The position numbers and the translations under genes are program-made. 12,416 nt of DNA, from assembly GCA_002110485.1 (NCBI GenBank), contig MOWL01000040.1:1-12416 (forward strand), given 5' to 3'. The notes under the pieces are model-generated. The model was given only the letters and a program-made list of their open reading frames with translations, had not been told where the DNA came from and did not search any database. The DNA comes from Emergomyces orientalis (Eukaryota > Ascomycota > Eurotiomycetes > Onygenales > Ajellomycetaceae). This document shows positions 1-7,451 of the stretch, one piece after another. The first letter of the stretch is position 1. Every line of letters starts with the position of its first letter.

Positions 1-2
1 AT

Positions 3-646
3 GTGATTCCGGAGCAGGATCCGCCTTCGCCCTACGATCATTTCATTACACCCCGTTTCTCCGATTGCCCGCGAGGTTCGCGACTCACAGAGGAAAGGAT
101 CAAGAATCTGCGGATCGGATCGATGCTCACCCCACAGGAACGCGAAATTTTGATTGAGATTCTGCTTAGAAGAGAAAAAGCCCTCGCGTGGAGTTTTAAG
201 GATTGCGGAACGCTTGCAAAAGAAGTCTCTCCACCTGTCAAGATTCGCGTTGCTCCGCATAAAGCATGGCAAGCGGCAGGATTTCCTATTCCTCGAAAGC
301 TCGTCCCTACAATCATCAATATGCTTCGCGAACGCGTTGATTCTGGAGTTTATGAACATTGCCATGGTCCGTATCGAAATAAGTGGTTCCTCGTCAAGAA
401 GAAAGAAGCTGGGAAATATCGCATTGTCAACGCGTGCATGGACATGAACGCTGTCACTATTCGCGATGCGTATATTCCACCTAGTGCGGACGCGTTTGCT
501 GAGGATTTCGCGGGAATGAAGATAACGAGCATGATGGATTTCTTTTCTGGATATGATCAAGTTCCTTTACACGAAGACAGCCGAGATATGACAGCTTTCC
601 TTACCCCGATCGGGTTTGCTTCGTCAGACAGCACTGCCACAAGGCC
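3..646 (+). pseudogene. pol: pol, reverse transcriptase N-terminal half (frame-broken, open at the left edge)
   Basis: This is the fingers and palm part of a Ty3/gypsy reverse transcriptase, which copies the element's RNA into DNA in virus-like particles. The frame is open from the window edge, so the true start lies upstream. Recognisable pieces are WFLVKKKEAGKYRIVN followed by MNAVTIRDAYIPP, and the palm motif FSGYDQVPLHEDSRDMTAF (about 543-602), which carries the first catalytic aspartate (in SGYDQ). Reading in this frame continues to a stop at 746, but it loses family resemblance after about 614. An extra base near 615 puts the next motif (LRQTALPQG) in frame 1, and another near 646 moves the coding into the frame of the downstream ORF. 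I call it a pseudogene; sequence errors are the main alternative. Confidence 0.85.
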
Positions 647-679
647 GCGACGAATTCTATTGCGCAGTTCTGCCGAATC

Positions 680-3160
680 ATGGCACGCATTCTTCGATCG
701 AACATACCGCATCAAGCAGACAATTTTATGGATGATATTGGTGTGAAAGGCCCGCGGACGCGTTACAATGATGAAGAAGTGATGCCAGGGTATTCGGAAA
801 TTTGTCCTGGAGCATCTGCAAAACTTAGATGCCACCCTCATCTCAGCATAGAACTCGCGGACACGTGTATCCAGGTTGGAAAGTCAGAATTCGCCTGCTC
901 CGGTATGGTTCTAGTCGGATATGTTGTGGATGCTGACGGCAGGCGCCCCGAAGCTGCGAAAATCGTCAAAATCGTTGAGTGGCCGGATCCGACAGATGTC
1001 ACGGGTGCCCGAGCTTTCTTAGGTGTTTGCGTTTACTATAGAATATGGATTCCGAATTTCGCTATCATTTCTATACCTATCTATATTCTATTCAAGAAGA
1101 ACATTCCTTTTACCTGGGGTCTTGAACAAGTGAATGCAATGGCAATTTTGAAGAATGCCCTGACAACTGCCCCTGCACTTTGCTGCATTGATTATTCTGA
1201 AGATGCCGGTGATATCGTGATGGCCACGGATGCCTGTCTTGAAGGATGGGGTGGAACGCTCAGCCAACGGGATAAATTGAATGGAAAGCTACACCCTTGC
1301 CGATATGAGAGCGGAATCTGGAGCCCCGCCGAAGCAAAATATGATGCAGGAAAGCGAGAATGCCGCGCTGTGCTCAAGATGCTAAAGAAATGCCGTTATT
1401 ACCTGTATGGCGTTCACTTTATTCTGGAAACCGACGCGAAGACTCTAGTGGCACAGCTCAATCGATCTGCCACTGACCTGCCTGGTGCTCTCGTTACTGG
1501 CTGGCTTGCCTGGATTCGGATGTTTGATTTCGAAGTTCGACATGTGCCTGGTCGGAAGCATACTGCTGCAGATGGGCTATCTCGTCGACCTCCTGCTGAG
1601 GGTGAGGTTCCTGAGGATCAAGATATCGATGATTTCATAGATGCAGAACTCAACTATATTAGTGTTGCATCTTTGACGGTTCCTGATTTCGATGTCAGCG
1701 GCGTGGATGCTTCCGAGTCATCGGGTGTGCGTGTTCTTTCGCCTGATTATTCTGATCGCAGCGAATCAATTGCGAGGTTTCTCACCACCATGAAGCGGCC
1801 GGATGATATACCACGTTCCGTCTTTTCTAAATGGCGCAAGCATGCACTTCGATATATCGTCCAAGGTCAACATCTATTCCGACGATCAGGCAAGGGAATT
1901 CCTCTGAGACGCGTGGTTGATAACTCATCTGAGCAAAAGGATATCGTTGCTCGGATGCATGATGAATCTGGTCATAAGGGCCGCGAGGCCACAAACCACA
2001 AGATCACGCAGCGATATTGGTGGGAAGGTATCTGGAAAGCCGTCAAGAATTATTGCAAAAGCTGCACAGTGTGCCAGCTGAGGGATGGCGCTCGCTTGGA
2101 AGAACCACTATATCCAACAAGCCGCAATTATCTATGGGACAAGTGGTGTATCGATGTTGTCAAGTTTCCGAAGAACCGAGGCAAGCGATGTGCTGTTATT
2201 GCTCGGAATGATCTCACTGGCTGGGTGGAAGGCCGCCCTCTCGCTCGTGGAACAGCTGAGAACGTGGCGCAATTCATCTATGAGAATATCATTTGCCGAC
2301 ACGGCTGCTTTCGGGAATTAGTGTGTGATGGCGGGCCGGAGAATCAAAAATGGACTAAGATTCTCACCGCCAAATATCGTGTTAATCAAATAACCATCTC
2401 ACCATACAATGCGAAGGCTAATGGCATGGTCGAACGCGGTCACCGCCCGATATCCGATGCGCTTTCAAAGCTAGCTGCAGATGGAAGAAGCTGGGTTAAT
2501 CATTTCCATTCTGCGCTATGGGCAGATCGCGTCACCATTCGGCAATCTACTGGTGAAACCCCGTTCCGCCTGCAATATGGCTACGATGCTATCCTTCCAA
2601 TAGAGCTTGACGTTCCAACTTGGCAAACACTTCCCTGGCAGACAGTGCAATCCCGTGCTGATTTGATATATATGCGTATTCGACAATTGGAAAAGAGAGA
2701 TGAAGATCTGGAGGAGGCCGCTCATCACCTGCGCCGTGCGAGAGAGAAGAACCGAGATCTATTTGATGAAACTAAGCAATTAGTCCGAGAACCATTGCAG
2801 ATAAGTGATTTGGTGCTTTTGCATGATACCAAGCTAGAAACGTCCTATTCTGCCAAGCTCAACTTCCGATGGCTGGGCCCGTATCGAATCCGAGAAGCAA
2901 ACCATGAGAAAGGGACCTATCATCTGGAAGAGCTGGATGGTTCGCCGTTTCGAAATACTACTGCAGGTAATAGGTTAAAAAGGTTCTATCTCCGAGACAA
3001 TCAAATGCCGGTTGCAGAGAATAATATCAATGAAGCAAATGATATTGAAGAGGAAGAGGTGGATATGCAAGATACTGATAAGAAGAATTCTTTGAGGGGG
3101 GGTCAGGATGACTTGCAGTCATGGATCCCTCATGGTAAGGAGTTTGCAGTCATTATCTGA
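680..3160 (+). CDS. pol: pol, reverse transcriptase C-terminal part, RNase H and integrase
   Basis: This is the 826-residue open part of the pol polyprotein. It begins inside RT; the ATG at 680 is internal, not a real start. The catalytic box is FMDD (residues 16-19), the family's YxDD. RNase H follows with acidic residues D184, E227, D252 and D298 (the last in AADGLSR). Integrase has an HHCC zinc finger (H427, H432, C459, C462) and the catalytic triad D492, D550, E585, with 34 residues between the last two (about 35 is usual). The GPY/F module (G733-P734-Y735) lies near the C-terminus. An acidic tail follows, with no chromodomain. Residues about 38-55 do not resemble RT, because the matching stretch (about 792-842) lies in another frame. 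From about residue 60 to the stop the reading looks undamaged. Confidence 0.92.
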   Translation: MARILRSNIPHQADNFMDDIGVKGPRTRYNDEEVMPGYSEICPGASAKLRCHPHLSIELADTCIQVGKSEFACSGMVLVGYVVDADGRRPEAAKIVKIVEWPDPTDVTGARAFLGVCVYYRIWIPNFAIISIPIYILFKKNIPFTWGLEQVNAMAILKNALTTAPALCCIDYSEDAGDIVMATDACLEGWGGTLSQRDKLNGKLHPCRYESGIWSPAEAKYDAGKRECRAVLKMLKKCRYYLYGVHFILETDAKTLVAQLNRSATDLPGALVTGWLAWIRMFDFEVRHVPGRKHTAADGLSRRPPAEGEVPEDQDIDDFIDAELNYISVASLTVPDFDVSGVDASESSGVRVLSPDYSDRSESIARFLTTMKRPDDIPRSVFSKWRKHALRYIVQGQHLFRRSGKGIPLRRVVDNSSEQKDIVARMHDESGHKGREATNHKITQRYWWEGIWKAVKNYCKSCTVCQLRDGARLEEPLYPTSRNYLWDKWCIDVVKFPKNRGKRCAVIARNDLTGWVEGRPLARGTAENVAQFIYENIICRHGCFRELVCDGGPENQKWTKILTAKYRVNQITISPYNAKANGMVERGHRPISDALSKLAADGRSWVNHFHSALWADRVTIRQSTGETPFRLQYGYDAILPIELDVPTWQTLPWQTVQSRADLIYMRIRQLEKRDEDLEEAAHHLRRAREKNRDLFDETKQLVREPLQISDLVLLHDTKLETSYSAKLNFRWLGPYRIREANHEKGTYHLEELDGSPFRNTTAGNRLKRFYLRDNQMPVAENNINEANDIEEEEVDMQDTDKKNSLRGGQDDLQSWIPHGKEFAVII
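3096..3102 (+). other. Internal polypurine-like G run at the end of pol
   Basis: Seven consecutive Gs, preceded by GA, sit 58 bp before the pol stop codon. In many Ty3/gypsy elements the end of pol overlaps the polypurine tract that primes plus-strand synthesis, and the 3' LTR starts just after it. Here no LTR follows; the spacer and ORF3 do. It may be a second (central) polypurine tract, a relic, or chance. Confidence 0.4.
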
Positions 3161-3580
3161 CTGCTGTTTTTCTTTGTATAATGATTTCCTTGTTGTTGTT
3201 TTCTTCATTCAAGTTGCTGTTTTCTTAGTCTCTATTTTTCATGATTCTGCTTCTTTCTTGCATGTTTTTCATGCATCATATCAGTTCCTTCTAATTTTAA
3301 TCTCTTGATATTGTCTTTTCTTTGTTTTGTTTACTTTCTCTTTGATATTCAATTCTCTGGGTCAGATTGAAGCTGGCAGTGAATTTTATGAACTGCTGTC
3401 ACCCTCGCTGCATGTTGACTGCTTTTCACATTATCTTCCAAAATTCACCTTGAGGAAGTATTATATTATTGACCTGCTCTGCCCAGATAATCATTTTTCT
3501 TTTTCAAATTGGCATTCAAGTCTCTTTTTCTATTTTTAATTCATTGATTTTTCCCTATATTTCCTTATTTCATTACAAAG
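3161..3580. other. T-rich spacer between pol and ORF3
   Basis: This 420-bp non-coding stretch has a very T-rich plus strand with many CTTT and TTCTT runs, and almost no CpG before the ORF3 start. Pyrimidine-rich tracts of this kind often lie just upstream of fungal start sites, so it may serve as a promoter or leader for a separate ORF3 transcript; that is inference. Short open frames here have low-complexity, Phe/Leu/Ser-rich translations and are not credible genes. A GTAAGG donor-like site lies at 3135, but no joining that extends pol in frame into ORF3 was found. An 18-bp sequence at 3349-3366 recurs inside ORF3. Confidence 0.5.
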
Positions 3581-4920
3581 ATGTCGAACCCCTCTAGCCA
3601 ACACACTCTGGTACCGAGACCAGCGAGCCAGCTCGCTCTTGTGACATATGATAACCATGTTTTTCATACGGCGATGGAGCTGCAAGCTTATGTCAATTCT
3701 CTGGGTCAGAATCCGCAGGTTCGCTACCAAGCACAATGTGAGATCGGTAATCTACTCATGGGGCGCCATGAGGCGGCTCAAGATGAGGTTGCCGCATTCT
3801 ATGAGTGGATGAGAAATGATGGATCCTGGCGCCAGGTGGTGGCCCAGCAAGCATTTGATAACCAGACGGCGGAGCTTCAACGAGTTGCTGCTCAGGTAGC
3901 TGAACGGCGCGATCGCTGCGCCATAGCATATACTACATGCACCAGGATGTGGGGAAAAGTTCGCGTGGATTCGTTCTGGCATATCATGACTTCAGAGCGG
4001 ATGCAACGCGCCTGTCAAACCCTGGCCCTACATCACGAATATGCTTCTGCAATCGGCCGGATCAATCAAGCAATGTGGGCTCGCATCACTCAGCCACCTC
4101 GACGAGGAGTTAAGCGATATAAGACGATCATGTTGGCAGATATCGAAGCAGCGGCCGATTCCAATTTTATTGGCCAAGAGATCACACAAGGAAATCTTCA
4201 AGCTGCAGGTCTTATCTTTGGTCCTGGCGGAATTCTCACTGAAGATTCTATGACAGTTGCTTCACCCCAGCCTCAAGAACGTGTCCTATCCCCTCCCGAT
4301 CAACATATGACTGGCCAGTCTCCTCTACCTTCTCCCCGTGTGTTGAACGTGATACGCCCCAGTGCACCCTCGCTTGGATCTCCTCAAGGTTCTATACATA
4401 GTCCTCCTGTGCGTACTTCTCGCCGCGTCTCCAGCCAATCCTTGCTTTCGGACGTCAGCAGCCTGTCTGCAGCCTTGTCAGACACCCATCTTGCTGAACT
4501 TCTCAGCCCTGACCAAGTTGCGGAATTTGAGAATATGGGGGTTGATCAAGATAGCCCTGCTTTGGTAGAGGCAACTGACAAGCAGCATACAACAGTGAAC
4601 AGAGGATGCCGGTGTTCTCCCTATGTCCCTGTGGATGTGAAAGCGCAGCTTAGAGATGCAAAGAAGATATTCTCTTCAACGGCAAGGGCAGTTCGCCGCA
4701 AGAATACATTGAGGAGCGGCGCAAGAGAGCGGTCACCGAAGGGATCCGGTGTTTCGAGATCATGATGGCTACAGAGGAGGAATTATTTGGAGAACGTAGC
4801 TGTTTCTATTGTCTGAAGAGGAACATCCCCCTCGCCTCAATTGAGGGAGATCGCGCTGTCGCCGAGGGCGAGGCTATGCAGATTCCGGTGCATGGCCGCG
4901 AGAATGCGCCCGCCGAATAG
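3581..4920 (+). CDS. ORF3: unrecognised protein of the retrotransposon, in the env position (probable frameshift near 4661)
   Basis: The ATG at 3581 follows ACAAAG, a good fungal start context (A at -3). The frame runs 394 codons to a stop at 4765. I do not recognise the protein. Residues about 25-200 are mostly helix-forming, with an Arg/Gln/Ala-rich stretch (QQAFDNQTAELQRVAAQVAE) and several Trp. Residues about 227-300 are a Pro/Ser-rich, probably disordered linker. A CRC motif is at 343-345. After about 4660 this frame becomes a basic, low-quality tail, while frame 1 (4663-4920) gives protein-like sequence with a CFYC pair (4801-4812) and a stop at 4920. A missing base in the A run at 4660-4662 would explain this. 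No signal peptide, transmembrane helix or CCHC knuckle is visible, so it is neither an obvious envelope nor an obvious Gag. Transcription could come from its own leader in the T-rich spacer. Confidence 0.7.
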
Positions 4921-5230
4921 CCGCAGCCATCAGCCAATCATGTTTTCCCGGCCCCGGGCCGTCAAAAGATTGACCAATCACGATCGCGCTGTTGCCAATT
5001 TGCCGCATCTTGCCACTGTCGCTGTGTTGATCACATTCTGCTTACTTGTTTCCCTGTTTTCTCTTGTTCTTGCTTGTCTTTCTTTTCTCTGCTGTTCACT
5101 TTTTCTTTCTCTTTTCTATATTCTTTTATTGATTGTCTTTCATTTTCTTGATTCTTGATTGATTCTTTCCTGCAATTCCTTGTTTTCATTCATTCGGATC
5201 GCATTCTTACTTGCCGGGTCGGCAAGCTAT
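4921..5230 (+). promoter_or_regulatory. Promoter-like stretch: three CCAAT boxes then a pyrimidine tract
   Basis: CCAAT occurs at 4934-4938, 4974-4978 and 4995-4999, followed by a long CT-rich run (about 5037-5160). CCAAT boxes plus a pyrimidine tract are common in filamentous fungal promoters. The position, between ORF3 and the polypurine tract, is just outside the 3' LTR, so what it would drive is unclear: the LTR, flanking DNA, or nothing. Function is inference; the motifs are directly visible. No convincing gene is in this stretch. Confidence 0.35.
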
Positions 5231-5242
5231 AGGGGGGGGAGA
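5231..5242 (+). other. Polypurine tract (plus-strand primer site)
   Basis: Twelve purines in a row (A, eight Gs, then AGA) stand directly before a TG that starts the LTR-like sequence. In LTR retrotransposons the RNase H-resistant polypurine tract primes plus-strand DNA synthesis and marks the left edge of the 3' LTR. The position fits exactly. Confidence 0.8.
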
Positions 5243-5574
5243 TGTGTGGTGGGGAATCTCGGCGTGGTATTACTTTTCGCCGAGACCGCCTCATATATTT
5301 GTTTGGCATGGCTGCCTCATATTCCCATTATCCTTTGACACACGTGTGGATTCGGCGAAGATTGATTGTACGCAGAGCAGTGAGATTGCTCCTTTTTGAT
5401 TGTGTGATTTGATATGTGATTGATTGCTTGTTCTTCTTCTATATTTGAATCTCCTACGTGTTCTTTTGTATTGCTATTTGGATAGCTCGTTGAATAGAAT
5501 ATTGTATACACGGCGAACTTACCAACCTCCTTACGATCCCGCTGCTCCTGCCCACGTGCCGCCAAAAGCGCACA
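5243..5574 (+). repeat. 3' LTR (about 332 bp; right edge approximate)
   Basis: The sequence begins TGTGTGG right after the polypurine tract and is taken to end at CACA (5571-5574). Two observations support the right edge: it closes a short TG..CA inverted terminus, and CpG content drops to zero from 5571 onward. Inside are an 8-bp perfect inverted repeat (5257-5264 and 5278-5285), the palindrome CACACGTGTG (5339-5348), a second CACGTG (5553-5558), and a TATA-like sequence near 5292-5299. These could be promoter elements of the LTR. The left edge could also be 5245 or 5247, since TG repeats there. Without the 5' LTR neither edge is proven. Confidence 0.7.
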
Positions 5575-6307
5575 ACCCCTTATTCCACTTCAATATCAGT
5601 AGCTGTTTTTCTCATCTCTGTTTGCATCAGTTGTGTGTACTCTCATATTATTTAATACTTGCTGCACTTTTTTCTGTGCTTGTCTGCTTTCTCTGAATAT
5701 CTTTCAATGTATCAGCTATGCTTTGTATGCACTGAGTGTTCTGACTAGCTTGAACTGTTCAAGAATACTCTGTTCAAGTCATCATTTTATAAGTCTGTGA
5801 AGGTCTTTTTTTATATTCAGTAGTCATTTCTTGTTAATTCTGCTCTCTGTTTTCAGTTCCCTGCATCTCATATCAAACTGTATACAGTGAATCATCACAT
5901 AAGTCACTGTCTTCTGCTCATAGCCACATGTGCATCTGAGGGTGAGAAAGTCTGACACTCTTTATCTGTGTAGAAAGACTGCCAGCTCTATTTTATCTGT
6001 ATATAGCTGCACTATTAGAGAGCTGTGTGTCTTGCTCAGTCTCTTATATCACTTCAATAGTTTCTTATCTGAAAATCTTTCAAAGAGCTCTTCTTAAAAT
6101 ATTCTATATACTCATCACTTTATTTTTCAGCAATGTAGTATCTTCTTCTGCACTTATTTTGCAAAGCTTCAGTTTATTCTGATATCAGTCTGTCTTTTGT
6201 CTCTTCTAGTTTGCTTTACTTCAGCTGCTCACTGTGCACTTCATGCTGTCTGCATGTCTGTAAAATGTAGTACTGTCTCAACTGATCTTCTCACTCTTTC
6301 ATTTCTT
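5571..6307. other. CpG-free, pyrimidine-rich degenerate DNA, no gene seen
   Basis: I find no CpG in these 737 bases, while CpA and TpG are common. Roughly 20 CpGs would be expected from base composition (my rough estimate). This is what long-term or targeted mutation of CpG to TpG/CpA leaves behind. The short frames that stay open give low-complexity Leu/Ser/Cys-rich peptides and are not credible. A small perfect inverted repeat, CTTGAAC-T-GTTCAAG, lies at 5749-5763. Confidence 0.75.
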
Positions 6308-6615
6308 CGCCTGAGTCTTGTTCACACACTAGTGTATATATCGTGGGCAACACCCACGCTCCCTAGTACGTTCGCTATATTATATATTCGCCTATATAAT
6401 CTTATCGCTATAGCTTCGTACGTACCTACCTAGCTATAGCATTACCCTTACCTTCCGCAGAGCATACGTGCCTACCTACTATATCATTTATCATTCCTTC
6501 CGCATGCGGAAGATGCCTGTATTTAGTTATTTATATTCTTCCGCTGATTAGCAGTGAAAGATGAAGAATCAGACATTCTTGTACTACTATTTTGACTTAT
6601 ACGTTCTATCGCACG
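6308..6615. repeat. CpG-containing island with tandem duplication and palindromes
   Basis: CpG reappears abruptly at 6308 and disappears after 6615. Near its left side lies a hairpin, CGTGGG-CAACA-CCCACG (about 6340-6356). A 46-bp sequence at 6421-6466 is followed directly by an imperfect copy at about 6467-6510. A perfect 16-bp palindrome, CTTCCGCATGCGGAAG, is at 6497-6512. No protein-coding frame is credible. It may be a short non-autonomous element or a fragment of one inserted in older mutated DNA; its ends and target duplication are not clear to me. Confidence 0.5.
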
Positions 6616-6805
6616 TAGCAAATAGCAAGTGGTAAAATAGTTATATGTATTTAGATATAGTTTACAAGAAAAATCCTAGTAATACTAGATAAGCATCATA
6701 ATCACTGATTGCATATGTCTTTATGAAAGAAGAAAAAAAAAAGTAGTACTGATACTTGATTTGTTCTTTGATAACAGTAGTGATAAATGTAGTAGTCTTG
6801 ACAGT

Positions 6806-6903
6806 TAATTTCATAGCAATTCTCACAATAATTCTCATGATTCTTGCAGTGATTTTCACAGTGATTCTTGCAGTGAATCTTGCAGTGGTTCTCGCAGTGA
6901 ATA
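6806..6903. repeat. Degenerate 12-bp tandem repeat
   Basis: Successive units follow the pattern ATTCTTGCAGTG, with variants such as ATTTTCACAGTG, AATCTTGCAGTG and GTTCTCGCAGTG. The last five units (about 6839-6900) are clearest and the earlier ones more diverged. Variation between units is mostly C/T and G/A transitions. It is a small minisatellite in CpG-poor DNA. Confidence 0.7.
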
Positions 6904-7296
6904 AAGGGTGACTAGGAGCAATGGCTGTGGTAGATGTAGTAGTGACAGTGAAATACATAGTCAGTTGATTCATCAAATCATCCCTCTGCTCAAAGATATT
7001 CATTTGATTTCATGTTAATAGAGAATCAGAGTTTTCACTTAGTTTTTATATAAGTATTCTCATCAATCTGTTCTGTTTCTTCATATGTGCCATCATTCTC
7101 ATTATCAATTGTATTATAGTGTTGTTTTCATTCATTTAATCTGTTTTTTCTCTAGGTCAGGGATAGGTGTATCTTGCTCATATTTATACTCAATTTCATA
7201 TTTATCTGCAGATGTATTCATCACTCCAGCAGCTCTTGTTCTTGAAAGCATCATTTTACTCTCTCTTTAAATAATCTTTTTTCATGATTGAGATTC

Positions 7297-7412
7297 TCTT
7301 GATCTTTTATCAGAACTCTGTTTTTTCTGTAATTAAAGTTTTCTTGACTTCTCATCAGAATTCAGCAGTTGATATAGAAGATGCCACTTCTTTCTCTGCA
7401 ATCAAAGCTTTT
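7297..7412 (+). repeat. Imperfect direct duplication with transition-only differences
   Basis: The 22-bp sequence at 7297-7318 matches 7342-7363 at 17 of 22 positions. The following stretch at about 7326-7342 matches about 7394-7412, after a 25-bp addition in the second copy. The mismatches I can align are C/T transitions, including two CpA to TpA changes, as expected from a RIP-like C-to-T process. Confidence 0.5.
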
Positions 7413-7451
7413 AAAACAGTTGCTATACTTCAGGTTTCTTCTGCAGTTCAG

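Larger units (their letters stand above)
1..5574 (+). mobile_element. Ty3/gypsy LTR retrotransposon, 3' part (pol, ORF3, PPT, 3' LTR)
   Basis: The order reverse transcriptase, RNase H, integrase identifies the Ty3/gypsy class; Ty1/copia elements have integrase first. After pol come a T-rich spacer, a second ORF, a purine run (5231-5242) and an LTR-like sequence that starts TGTG and ends CACA. The left part (5' LTR, primer binding site, gag, protease) is outside the window, so LTR identity and target-site duplication cannot be tested here. Most of the element keeps ordinary CpG content, while the flank from 5571 has none, which suggests the copy inserted after the flank was mutated. Several frame changes in pol and one probable one in ORF3 make this copy non-autonomous unless they are sequence errors. 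No chromodomain follows the integrase. Confidence 0.9.
6616..7451. other. Second CpG-depleted degenerate block, no gene seen
   Basis: Only one CpG (near 6893) occurs in 836 bases. The block contains a degenerate 12-bp tandem array (about 6806-6903) and an imperfect internal duplication (7297-7342 and 7342-7412). Open frames on both strands here are repetitive (TARI-type repeats on the minus strand; QNS...IKVF/IKAF on the plus strand) and look like decayed repeat sequence rather than genes. Confidence 0.7.

Noticed and set aside
2950..3160. Chromodomain at the end of integrase
   Set aside because: The tail after the GPY/F module is short, acidic and Asn-rich, with no chromodomain aromatic residues or fold pattern.
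3135..3486. Splicing of pol to ORF3 from the donor at 3135
   Set aside because: The acceptors I tested (3365, 3486) gave a stop or no continuation into the ORF3 frame. A separate transcript is simpler.
5424..5696. 90-codon plus-strand frame across the LTR end
   Set aside because: It crosses the proposed element boundary and gives a low-complexity Leu/Cys/Ser-rich translation.
5243..6356. A longer LTR (about 1.1 kb) ending near CAACACCCACG
   Set aside because: CpG content breaks at 5571 and the proposed end does not pair with the TGTGTGG start.
6662..7003. 113-codon open frame on the minus strand with TARI-type repeats
   Set aside because: It is produced by the 12-bp tandem repeat and CpG-poor DNA; there is no start context, domain or neighbour support.
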